This document shows, piece by piece, positions 47,501 through 59,113 of a stretch of 64,000 nt of DNA. The position numbers were made by a program, and so were the translations under genes. Source of the DNA: Monocercomonoides exilis. Lineage: Eukaryota > Preaxostyla > Oxymonadida > Polymastigidae. The DNA is taken from contig LSRY02000007.1 in assembly GCA_001643675.2 (NCBI GenBank), positions 253,001 through 317,000 on the forward strand, in the 5' to 3' direction. The notes below the pieces were generated by a model, which ran no database searches, had not been told where the DNA came from, and saw nothing but the letters and a program-made list of their open reading frames with translations. Position 1 is the first letter of the stretch. Each line of letters opens with the position of its first letter.

Positions 47501-50500
47501 TCTTCTCCTTCTCCTTCTTCTTCTTCTGAGCCATTTTCAAGTGACACTAAAGAAATTCCACAATCTTCAGATACTTTGAATCCAACAGAGCCATCAAATG
47601 TATCAGAGCCACAAGAATCCCTCTCTTCTTCAGAGTCATCCAGCAATGCTCCTTCAACTTCTCCTTCAACGCCATCAACTTCATCTTCCTCTCCATCAAC
47701 TCCTCCTTCAACGCCATCAAGACAGCAGCCCACAACACCCACAACACCCTCTTCTCTCTCCTCCTCTCCTTTTCTGTCTCCCAAATTCTCCACTCCAAAA
47801 TCTCTTCCTCAGCCACACAGAAGAAGCCGGCTGCTGCCAAGCAGAGAGACTGAGCCGTCGCCAGTGAGAGAGGCAGCGATGCAGATGAGGAAGCACAACT
47901 TGGCGATGAAAGTGCTGATTGCACAGAAGGAGAGAGAGAGGGAGATGGAGAAGAAGAAGGACGAGAAGGAGAAGGAGAAGGAGAAGGAGAAGGAGAAGGA
48001 GAAGACGAAGAAGAAGAGAAAGGAGGAGAAGGAGGAGAAAGAGAAAGAGGAGAAAGAGAGAAAAGAAGAGAAAGAAAAGGAAAAGGAAAAGGAAGAAGAT
48101 GAAGGTGAAAGTGATTCCAAGGATGTTAAGGAGGAGAAAGAGGAAAAAGAAGAAAATAAAAAAGAAGAGGAACAAGATGACAACGATGAGAATGAAAGAA
48201 AAGAGGAAGAAAAAGATAAAAATGCTGCAGCTGAAGCACAAAATGAAGTTAACAAGACAAAAATATCTGAAAATTCGAAGGATTCTTCAACAAATAAAGA
48301 AAAAGAGCAAAGCTCATCTCTTTCTGAGAAAGAAAAAGAAGGCACAGCATCAACAGAAGTTACAAAAAGCAGAACCGAATCAGCAGAAAAACCAAATGAA
48401 AGTGAAGGCAAAGAAAAAAGAGAAGAAAAAGAAAAAGAAAAAGGAGAAGAAAAAGAAGGAGAAAAAGAAGAAGACCTGGATTCTGATGTGATTGTTGTTG
48501 GCAGCTTCTTTTCATCTGCCAAATATCTCCGAAAAAGCTCTCTGCAGAAACAAGGCGATTTGACACGTGGAAAAAGAAATCATTCAAAAGAGAAAGGAAA
48601 AACAGAATTGAAATCAAAGAAAAACGAGAAAAGAAGCAAAAATAGTGTTCCAATTGAAGAAGTTATTGAGGTTGTCAGTGATGATGAAGCAGCATCAGAA
48701 CAGTCAGAAAATAAAGTGGAGAAGACAAAGGAACAAGAAACATTGAATAACAATGACATTTCTGTTGGATCTGAGAAGAGCGTGAATGAAGATGGAATGA
48801 AAGAAAAAGAAGAAGAGAATGAAAAAACAAAGCAAGCAATTGAAGAGAAAGATAAAATGGAAGTTATAGAGAAAGAAAAGAAGGAGAAGGAGAAAGAGAA
48901 AGAGAAAGAGAAAGAAAAGACTGAAGAAAAAGAAAGTGAAAAAGGAGAAGTTCAATCAAAAGCAAATGAATCTGAATCAAAAATAGAAGAGAGCAAAAAA
49001 GAAATAGAAAAAGAGGAAGAAAAAGAAAAGGGAAAAGGGAAAGAAAATGAAAAAGAAAAAGATGAAAATATAGCGAAGACTTCAGCAGAAACGAAAAATG
49101 AAAAGAAAGAACAAGACAAAAATGAAAGAGAAAAGGAAAAAGTTAAAAAAGAGAGAAAGAAAGAGAAAGAAAATGGAAAGAATAAGAAGAAGAGTGAGAG
49201 TAAAAGAAAGACAAAGAAAGAAGAAAAAGTTGAGAATAATGAAGATGATAGGAAAAAGGAAAAGGAAACGAAAAATGAACAAGAAAAGAAGGAAGGAAAA
49301 GAAGAAGCTGAAAAGAAAGAAGGAGAAAAGAAAGGTGATGTTGAAATGAAAGAAAGAAAGGAGCAGAAAAAGGAAGAGGAAGTTGAAAAGAAAGACGAGA
49401 AAATGGAAGAAGAGATGGAAGAGAAAGAAGAAGAAATAGAGAAGGAGAAGAATGAAAAAGAAGAAAAAGAAGTAAAAGAAAAGGAAGAAAAAGAAGAGAA
49501 GAAGAAAGAGGGAGATATGAAACCATCTGTAGAATCAAAGAAAAGCAAAAATGAAGTCAAAAGAAAAAGACCATCAACAAGAAAAAGTAAGAAGAAAGAA
49601 GAGAAAAATGAAAAGAAAGAGAAAGAGGAGGAAGTGAAGAATAATGAAATGAACAAAGAAGAAGAAGAAAGAGATGTTGAGGAGATGAAAGAGAAAGAGA
49701 AAGAGAAAGAGAAGGAAGAAAATGAAGAGAAAAAGAATAACGAAATAAATGAAAAAGAAAAGAATGCTGAGAAAGAGGAGGAACCGAAAGTGGAAGAAAA
49801 GGAAGAAGAAAAAAGAACTATTATGAAAGAAGTCGAAAAGAAAGACGAAACAATTCAAACTGAAACAAAATTTGTTCGTTTTCCTCTTCCTCTGCCAATT
49901 CCATCTTCATTTCTGGCTGACTCATTTTTGGATGATTTGTTCTCATTCGCTCATCCAACATCATTTGCTTCTTGTGCAAATGCAAAACATACCACTCATC
50001 AATTGAACAATGAAAACAAACAAAAAGGTTCTGCTATTAATCATTCTAAAGAAGAAGCAGCAGCAAAAGAAGCAGAAGAAAAAGAAGAAGAGAAAGAGAA
50101 AGAAAAAGAGAAAATCCCTGAAAAAACAGAAGAACCAAAGAAATCCAAAACTCATCCACTGTTTTCACCAACTTCGCCTCTTCTTCCGACACCTGCAGAT
50201 GCCAAATCGAAGAGCACAAAGCAAAAAGATCCATTTGCCCCACCAGTGAGAGAAGTGAGACAGACACACTCAACTCACAAGAGAGAAACAGCATCGTCTG
50301 CAGACATTCACGATGCACCTCAGCCACTTGCTGTAATTTCATCATCATCATCATCATCTTCTTCTTCTTCTTCTTCTTCTCTCTCATCACCCTCTCCTTT
50401 CATTCCTCTCTCCTTCTGCTCTCCTTCCTCCTCTCGTTTGGTGTCTGTGCTGGCTGTCGTCACCGAATGCACCCTTCCAAAGCCAACACGCACAAAAGAC

Positions 50501-53500
50501 GGACACTTCATGCAAATTGGCGAAGTCTCATCTTCCTCCAAGTCAAATTCTGACTTCCATAAATTGCTTTCATCTTCTTCATCTTCATCATCTTTCTCCT
50601 CTTCTTCAGCTTCTTCATCTTCTTCAATGCGATTCAACCTCCATCAGGATACCCAACAGTCGTGGAATCAGCTGTTCACTGAGCAGAAAAGAAACGATGA
50701 CTGGTTTGTGACGCTCAGCATAACTGATCCATCCATCTGCCCTTCGCTTCTCCCTCAGCCTTCTGCTTCTGCTTCTGCTTCTGCTTCCTCTTCATCCCCC
50801 TCTTCTTCTCAAGTCTTCTCCTCTCAAAATCTCCAATTCTCCCAATCAATCACTCCAGGCCTTTCACAAGATCTTACTTCCACACAGCCATCCACAAATG
50901 TCTCTTCTCTTCCTCTTCTGTCGTCTCGCCGCCTTGTCGTGAACATGTTCTTCCAAAAGCACGAAATCCAGTTGATGAAGCAGCTGTCACCAGGAAGTGT
51001 TGTGTGCATACAGGACATGCGAATACAGAAGCACCGGAATGAAGTGCAAGGTGTCATCAACACGAAATGGAAGACATCAAAAGTGGCTGTGATTGACAAG
51101 GAGAAGATGGAGGATGAGTGGAGGAAGATGAGTCAGATGAAGCAAAAGACAGCCAATGAGGGAAAAGGCGATAAAAAGGATGAAAAGGGAGAAAGTGCAT
51201 CTTCTTCTTCTTCCTTCTCCTCTTTTTCTTCTTCTTTGAATACTGCATCATCTCTCTTGCATTCACTATCAAATCCATCTCCTCTTCTGTTTGCATCACA
51301 AGCTGACTTGGAAGCAGTGCTTCGTGTTGTCCATCCACAATTCCCATCTTCTGCTGTTCCTCTGCTGCTGTCTCTGATCGCATTCGCTTCTTCTCTCCTT
51401 CCGCTTTGTTGTGTCAGACACGCTGCTTATTTGCATTCTGTCGAAGACACAAAGAAACTTGCATTGTATCTCTCACAAAACTTTTTGGAAGGCAAAAGAA
51501 CAGAAAATGATTCGAAGGGAATGATGGCAATTGACAACAGGGAAGAAGAGAAAGCAAACGAAAAGACAACAAATGAAAATGAAGCCATTTCAACAGAAAC
51601 AGTAAATGCAGAAGTTTCTTCAGAATCCAATCTCTTTTGGCGCAATGAAGGAACGTCCATTCAATCCATCAGAACTTCATCTGATCATTCATCTTCATTG
51701 CCATTTGCTGCTCCCTTTTCTTCTGCGTCGTATGCCTCTCTCTTCCCTTCACTCCCTCCTCCGCCTGTGTGTGTCGATGCAGCTGGCATTGTGGTTCGTG
51801 TGAGCTTCCCTTTCATCTGCCTCTTCGATCCAACCTCTCCCTTTGGACACGAACTGGCTGTTGTCGAACTTCCAACTTCTTCTCCTGTCGAAAGAGATTT
51901 CTCGTCTGCTGTTGCATCCTGTGCTGTCGAAGGAACATGCTTGAGACTTGTCAATCTTGAAGTGTCGCTGTCAAAGAAGTATCTTAACTCTTCTGTGAAT
52001 GTGGAAGGTAAAAATAACAAAGAAACAAGAAAGTCAAATGAAGGAATGAAAATTGTGAATGAAAATCAAAGAAAAGCATTGTCACACACTTCAAAGAGCA
52101 CGCGATTTGCAGCTTCTTCATCGTCTCTTCTCTTCTCTTCATCGTTATCTTCTTCTTCTTCTTCTTCTTCTTCTTCGCTTTCAAGTATTTCTCCAATGAG
52201 CCAAACTGAATTGGAGTCATCTTACAGAGAAGCCGTTTCTATTGCTCGACAGCGTATTATTGCATTGAGAATAAAATGTGCTCATCTTCAAAGAGAAAAA
52301 ATAAAACAGACAAGAAAAAAAGGAAATGCACAAGAAATGGAAATTGAAGATGCAGATGAAATGAATAATTCGAAAAAAGAGAAGATTGAAAATAAATCCA
52401 AAGAAATGGAATCTGAAGAAAATATTGTTGAAACATCCAATCAACAGCAAGTGGAGCCAAATAAAGTTAAAGAATTATCCAATAAAAATAATGCAATCGT
52501 TAATTCGGTTGAAAAGGATTCATCATCATCAGTTCAAAATGACTCGATGGAAAAAGAAGAAAAGTCTGAAAGAAACGCCATTTGTCAGCAGACACAAACA
52601 TCTGCAAGAGACATTCCATTCACAAAACTTGATCCAATTCAATTTCCTTCTTTGGAAGGCGCATCAAACAACCAGTTTGTCGATTCACTTCCGATTTTGC
52701 CAAAAGAAATCTCACAACAAATTGAATGTGATCCATTGTGTTATGATGTCATTGATCTTTCTTCTGTTTCTGCCTCTGCTTCTGCATCCTCATCATCATC
52801 ATCTTCTTCTTCTTCCATTCTTCCACCAGTTCTTTACACTTTCTCTTTAACTGACTCGTCTGCTTCATTGATCAACCTCCGTACTCTTCTTCTCATTCTC
52901 TCTCATTCCCCTTCTGCTTCATCTGAGTTTCCAGTCAAAAAAGAAGAAGAAGCACAAGTATTTTCTGAGAAGCCATCTGAAGAACTCCAAAAAGAATTGT
53001 TTACACCTTTTTCTGCATCTTCCCTTTGGACAGAATCTGAAAGTGTTTCTCTTCCATCGTGTGAATATTCCCTTATGAATGTGTTTGAAGGAGAAGACGA
53101 TGAGCTGTTTTCTGAGATTGAAGAAGAACATAAATCTTCTCCTGCTTCTTCGGAGCTTTTATCTTCTTGCAATGAAAAAGAAGGTAAAGCAGAAGAAGAA
53201 ACAGTATCAGGTCCTGCTTCATCTTCCTCTTCCTCTGAATCCAATGAGAATGCTGATAAAAGTGCATCATCACAATCATCAACAACTTCCTCTGCTCTTC
53301 ACGAAGAATCCCAAAACAATGAGCTGACACAACTTCCAGCTGACTATTTGACTGAGACTCAGATGGAAACACAGCTTCCGCCAAAGATTCCTTCTCCTCG
53401 GCCTTCTTTGAATGCGAAGTGGGAAGCAGCGATTCTTTCTGTGAAGAAGAGCATCCAACAAGAGCTGCCATACACATTCATTGAGCTCAATGATAAGGAG

Positions 53501-55492
53501 AAGGACAAAGAAAACACACAAGAGAATGAAGCATCTGAGGAGACGAAGAGCCAAGAGCAAGACAATGGAGCAATTGACAACAAAGAAATACACAAGAGAT
53601 TGGAGTTGGCGATTGTGAAACACAATTTTGAGAGTATTTTTGATGGCAGCTTTGAGGAATTTGTGAACAATCTGAGATCGAAAAAAGACAACGACAAAAA
53701 GGAAGATCCTGAAAATGAATCGCAACAAGCTCAAACAAAGAAAAAGAAAAAGTTGAAGACTGGAGATGAAGCAGAGCAGAGCCAACATTCATCAGAAGAC
53801 AAAGAAAAATCCTCATCTGACTCAACTTCCTTTGATTACAATGTTTTATCTCTTTCTTCCATCATTGAGACGCCTCAATTAAAGCGTGTATATCTCTCTC
53901 TTCTTCGATACTATCTATTCCCAATCACTTCAATTGTGCTTCCTGACACACTTCACTCTTCTGCTTCTGCCTCTTCATCAACAGAGCCTTCATCATCTTC
54001 ATCTTCTCCTTCTTCTCCTTCTTCTCCTTCTTCTCCTTCTTCCTCTCCTTCTTCACAAGACTCCACAGCTTCTGCTGCTGAGATACTCACATTTCACATA
54101 CCACTCACAAAACTGATGCCTTTCTCGCAATCGTTGCTGAGCCAGCCTGAAAGTGCCAGCATTTCTCAGACAAGCACAAAAGAGCAGGCAGCTGAACCAG
54201 CAGCGTTTGACAAGGAATCAACGATTGTCACCTCCCAGTCATCTGAGCCATATGTCCTCACACCCTCTGCTAATTCTGCCTTCAGCCTTCTTCCTCCTCT
54301 CCAGCGCTTGTCTTCACCTGCAGCCCCGCCTCTGTCTATGATTATGTCGCAGCCTCTTTCATACTCTCAGTCATCTCCTCCGTTTTCTGCTTTTTCTCCT
54401 CCAACTCCAGCCATTTCTCAGACACTTTCACAGCTGAATTCTGCATCTACGCTGTGCTTTGTGGTCAAAGCAGCCATTCAAGAAGTTCGACTCCATCATC
54501 TTCCCTCTGCTTCTGATCAGCCAATTAACAATTCGACTATTCCTTTTTGCTGTCTGCCGTTCTGCCTAAAATGCAATCAGCTCTGCCAATGGATAGATGC
54601 AGATGATGAAGTTGGGAAAGAAAACAATGAAAAGAATGAACACGAAAGAGAATCGGGTGAATCAAACGTGATCGTAAAAGCAAGTGCTGAACCACAAGTT
54701 CGAAGGAAAAGAGGAAGGCCACGAAAAACTGACAATAATTTAAGCGAAGCTTCAAAAGCGGATAAAAGAGATAATTCTTCTGATGCCTCGATGAAGCCAA
54801 CAAAGAGAAGGAGGAGCCAAGTTATTGATTCATCAATAAAAACGACTTCATCATCTTCTTCATCTTCTTCATCATCTTTATCAACATCTGAAGAAGAGCT
54901 TTCTACAAAGAGAATGATGAATACCAATTCCTCTCCCCCAAACAGTCAAAACACAAAGAAATACAAACAATGCTTCAAATGTCCTTCTTGTAATTTGCAG
55001 TTCCATCCAACGTCGATGTCAGAAGAAGAGGAAAAGAATGTTAAATGGGAATGGAACGTATCATTTCTGTTGTATGATCCATATTCTATTGATCTGTTTC
55101 CTACGTCTGTGCAAAGTCATTCTTCGACTGTATCTTCTCAGGCAGAACCTGAAGCAAACTCATCACTAAATAATGAATTTTCGACTCTTCATTCATTGAA
55201 ATGTTCTCTTTCTTCTGATTCTGCATCTCTTTTCTTTGGCGCACAGCCAACAAACCTCTTCACTTCAACAAGCACCGCCAATCGTGTTGCATTTTGCTTC
55301 CAGAAATTCCATGTCTTTGATTTTGGAGACGCTCTTCATTCTTCTTTGGACAGAGACAGCCGCAAAGCATCAGCACATTCTGGTGGCTGCAGCTGCAGGG
55401 CTTGTTTGGCCAGGCGCCCCAGGTCGCTCTTCGGCATCTGCCACTCAGACTCCTCTTATTCCATTATAAGCACCTCGGTTTCTATGAAATGA
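44535..55492 (+). CDS. PPP-type pseudophosphatase fused to POT1-like OB-fold protein
   Basis: Four exons, 44,535-44,745, 44,811-45,157, 45,232-45,398 and 45,532-55,492, have introns of 65, 74 and 133 bp and give 3,561 residues. Residues 1-315 form a PPP phosphatase fold: GDTHG (67), GNYVNRG (94; normally GDxVDRG), LLRGNHE (126), CVHGGLSP (177), LLWSDP, KRGIGFFFG, and IRSNQ (262; normally RAHQ/RSHE). Two metal ligands and the catalytic Asp are thus Asn. A polyampholyte follows, with long KEKEKE runs and Ser/Thr-rich linkers (to about 1,870). Residues 1,880-2,100 resemble OB1 of POT1/TEBP: VVTECTLPKPTRTKDGH, DWFVTLSITDPS and GSVVCIQDMRIQK...VQGV. A second OB-like segment lies near 2,320-2,395. 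The C-terminus has an AT-hook (KRGRPRK, near 3,300) and a CxxC...CxxC ribbon (3,255-3,420). Telomere or ssDNA binding is inference. Confidence 0.75.
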
Positions 55493-56244
55493 GGTTCCAA
55501 TTTGTAAAAAAAAAAAATAAAGTTGTTTCGTTGTTTTCTGTTTATATTCCACAAATAGTATGAATCGTGAAGTCTTTCAGATTTTTTTTAATTTTTGGAG
55601 CAAAAACGACAGATATTTGAAACTTTATGGGATCTTTTTTCAATTTCTTTTTCTGATTGAAGTGAATCCCTAAACAAAAATGTTTTTATTTAAACATAGT
55701 AAAAATAATTAAAAATTTAAAATTCCACACAAAAATAGAAACGATGATACGAAGAAAAACAAATAATTTGTTCTCCGCAGAATGAAATAGCTCTCATAAA
55801 GAGAGAAAAAAGAAAAAGAAAAAGAAAAATCATCTTCGGTCATTTGTTCTCCTAATTACACTCTAAAGCTCAGCAATACGCATTGTTCTCGCAAATCTTA
55901 TGTGCAAGTTTAATAATCTTTGATAATTGGTTTTTGGGAATGGTATGCTTAGCATCCTTTTCGGAGTCAAAAAATGCTCCCTAAGCAAACGAAGCAGCCC
56001 CTTACCAAAAGCCATTTATCAAAAAATATCAACACTTGATAAAATACATCGATAACTATTTCCTGCATTGAAGAAATCAATCTTTCTTTCAATCTATCGG
56101 AAGAAAAGATCTAACAATTGGTGAAATGTGTAGATTTCAGAGAGATGGAGTTAGCTTATGCAGGAAAACAGGCGTTTCGCAGAGCAAGTGATGAGACTGC
56201 GATGGCATCGACCTAGATGACGTTATAATCATGCAGGACTGTAT
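55493..56244. other. Intergenic region between convergent genes
   Basis: 3' flanks of the fusion gene (plus) and the cyclin gene (minus). A short poly-A run with AATAAA lies at 55,506-55,521. The segment 56,130-56,240 is less AT-rich than its surroundings but contains stops in all frames. No RNA gene was recognised. Confidence 0.6.
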
Positions 56245-58033
56245 TCAATTGGGTAATTTGATCCTGGTCCTGAAGTTATACTGCTTCCGAGTTAAATGGG
56301 AAGAATTGTATGAAGAATACTCGCGGAGCGAGTCTTGAGAAGAATGTGAAGTGTGACATGGAGAATATGTGATAAAACAATTGGTAAAAGTTGAGGGAGA
56401 GTTTGATGAATTTGAGAGATGTGAAGTTGGTGATAAAGTCATGCATCCTGATGAAGAAGGTATACACGAATATGCTACCTCTTTTCCAACTTCATCATCG
56501 TCCTCTGTCAGAACTTGTTCCAATGGCAACGGTGATTCCTCATTAAAAATGTCACTTCCATCAATGCTGGAACTACTTCCTTGATCATCCATTGATTCGT
56601 GCATGGAATCTGCTCCAAAAGCGCTTAAATCGCCAGGCGCACAACTTCCACTTTCGTCGCAATGAAGATTATATGATGGAATATCGCAGAAGTTTCCAGA
56701 TTTCTGAGATGATTGTGATGAACCGCAATCCTCTTTTCTCAAAAACAGGCAGCTTCCTCGTTCAGAAGAATCATCAATCAATGATTGAGAAACATAGTCA
56801 GATTTCTCATCTTCTAAATTTTGCCCTTCTGATGAATCGCTTTTTTCGTCTTCGCATTCAGCCTCTTCTAAATAATCATCGTTGCTTATATTTTCTTCGT
56901 CCATACACTGCAGTTGGAACATATATAAGTGAATATAACACATATAAAAAATAATAGAATCGTTCCAATTCATGAACGAAAGTTGAAACCCAAATAAACA
57001 AAAATAAACTATTAATTTTGAACAGAATGCAAAAACACACTCCAGGAGAGGTTGTATAATTGGGTGTTGGAGGAGTATGATTAAGTTCAACCTGACCAGA
57101 AAGAGGTGAAGTTTCTGTGACTAACGATGAAAATTGAGGAGGCGAAGGATTTCGAAATTGAGGATGATCATCTGATGGCGAAGAAGGTGAAATCCTTGGT
57201 GGAGTCATTGCATTTTCAGGAGGATAGTATGAAACCAGAGGTGACAAAGGTGATGATAAAAGAATATCTTTGCAACTTTCACAATAAGATTGAATAGTTT
57301 GATCATCAGCTTTTCGATCTCTTGAAAAAGATAAGCAAAGAAATCCTTCTCTTGGAAAAATACTTGTAAGCGGCATAATATCTTCTTCAGAGAAGAAGAG
57401 TGTAAAATTTAATGCTGTCAAAATCTGAATTTCGTTATGATATATTCTAGCGGGCTCAAGATTCAATACTCGGGCAATATTTCCAGATTTTATTTGATCA
57501 TCATGCAGAGCTTTACAAGAAATTAAAATGCATAGTATCATTAAATAAAATAGTTCCGAATCTTGAGTAATTGAAAGAACTGGTCCTGCAATCCTCATGT
57601 ATCGATGAAGAATAATTAATGAAGTCAAAAATAATTCCTCATCCAATTTGAAGAAAGAAATCATATTTCCAAGGTGCGAATACATAACCGTTGGATCATA
57701 TGATGGAAGAAGTGTTATCAGCAACATTGACGCACGTTGTGCAAGGACAGACATTGTTAATTGCGGAGAAAATAAATCACCTTGTTGTGGTTGGATAAAA
57801 CGCTCATAAAAAAAATTGCGCGGAATCATCATCAAATTATCTCTTGGGACAGATACGGCTGGATTGGGCAAAATCAAATTTGGGGAATTAGTGGGCTCAA
57901 AGCGGACAAGGTCAGTTTGAGGGCTCTGATTGTGCCAGTGGAGCATCTTCGAAGAAAATGATTTCGTTGGATATGTTTGCACATATGTATTCGAAGCGAA
58001 AACAGTTTTTGAAGATGGATTACTGGTGATCAT
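56245..58033 (-). CDS. Cyclin (Pho80/cyclin-P-like cyclin box)
   Basis: Cyclin-dependent kinase partner. Exons 58,033-57,041 and 56,907-56,245 are joined in phase 0 across a 133-bp intron (GTGTGT...CTGCAG), giving about 551 residues. The ATG at 58,033 is the first Met of the open frame. The cyclin box spans roughly residues 90-225. Blocks matching PCL/Pho80 and plant U-type cyclins include LDEELFLTSLIILHRYMRI, FYLMILCILISCKALHDDQ (normally VAAKFxDD), VLNLEPARIYHNEIQILTAL and NFTLFFSEEDI. The C-terminal 300 residues are Ser-, Pro- and acid-rich without domains, with clustered SP sites (SPLSPL, ISPSSPSDD) typical of phosphorylated tails. The start lies 238 bases from the divergent thiol peroxidase, suggesting a shared promoter region. 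The cyclin call is firm; subfamily and CDK partner are inferred. Confidence 0.85.
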
Positions 58034-58271
58034 AAACAGCCTCAAAAATGTACCCTTCGCGCAAGAAGAACAATATAATGGTTTAAAATCCCACTATTTG
58101 ATAAAATCTTAACTTTGTTAAGTCCGTTATTATTGATGAATGTTAACGTATGACTGGTGATGGATGAAATGCAATATTGGTTTTACAGATACTGCTAAAA
58201 AAATTTTTTTCGTTTATGTTTTTTATGGTTAAATGCCATAATTTAATTGTCAATAACTATTTGTATTTGAT

Positions 58272-58796
58272 ATGGCTTCATTAACATTCCTTGGAAATCC
58301 AGTAAAAACTAATGCCCAATTCCCAGCTGTTGGAACAGAGGCTCCAGAATTCACTCTCACAAGAAGCCATGACAATTCTCCTTTCAAAAGCACAGATCTT
58401 CTTGGACACGGGAAATTGACAGTCATTTCTGTTTTCCCTTCTGTTGACACACCAGTTTGCAGCAAGCAGACAAAAGAATTCGTAACAAGCAAATTTATCA
58501 AAGAACATGGAGTTCAGCTTATGAATATTTCAATGGATCTTCCATTTGCCCAGAACAGACATTCTGAATCATGCGGATTTACTGATCCAACAACAATGTA
58601 CAGCGACCATATCAAAGCTGAATTCGGAACAAAATACGGAATGCTTTTGCCTGACATGCGTCTTCTGGCTCGTGGCGTGTTTGTTGTTGACAAAGCCGGA
58701 AAAATTGCATATGTTCAGGTGCCAACAGAAATTAGCCATGAAGTTGATTTCGCTGCATTATACGCAAAGTTGGAGGAGTTGGAAAAGCAATAAAAA
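58272..58796 (+). CDS. tpx: Thiol peroxidase (bacterial-type Tpx, peroxiredoxin family)
   Basis: Reduces hydrogen peroxide and organic hydroperoxides with thiol reductant. It is a 173-residue, intronless gene starting at ATG 58,272; the last Gln codon is followed by TAA, and the length is usual for Tpx. The peroxidatic Cys63 sits in FPSVDTPVCS, matching the family's FPSxDTxVC. DLPFAQNRHSESCGF matches DLPFAQxRFCG, with the candidate resolving Cys101 displaced by a few residues. FPAVGTEAPEFTL near residue 17 and LLARGVFVVDKAGKI near 135 are also typical. No targeting peptide is apparent, so it is probably cytosolic. The Tpx subfamily is mainly bacterial. Its single exon among intron-bearing genes is compatible with lateral acquisition, as in other anaerobic protists. 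Confidence 0.93.
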
Positions 58797-59113
58797 GATC
58801 ATTTGTAACATTTATCAGATTGACGTGGTTCGTTTGAAGTTAATACGTATCCAAAATCTTTTTTGTTGTTTGCAGCTTTGATACGTTGATTTTTTTTTTT
58901 TTTTTTTTTTTTTTTTCGAAGTGATTTCGTTACATATTTTTTGTTAAACAATAATCAACAATATAATCTGTAGTTATCTCATAATTATTTCTTTTTGATT
59001 TCTCGATCATTTAGCATATGTTGTAAAGTTGATAAAACAAAAAATACATAAAAAATTTTCAAATGAAAATCAAATTTACGAAATGAAATTAAGAGAAATA
59101 ATTATAACAATAA
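58797..59113. other. Intergenic spacer with 27-base poly-T
   Basis: 3' flanks of two convergent genes. Poly-T lies at 58,890-58,916. Nothing else was recognised. Confidence 0.7.

Noticed and set aside
56100-56244. Less AT-rich patch that might be an RNA gene
   Set aside because: I could not form a tRNA cloverleaf, snRNA consensus or clear snoRNA boxes from it.
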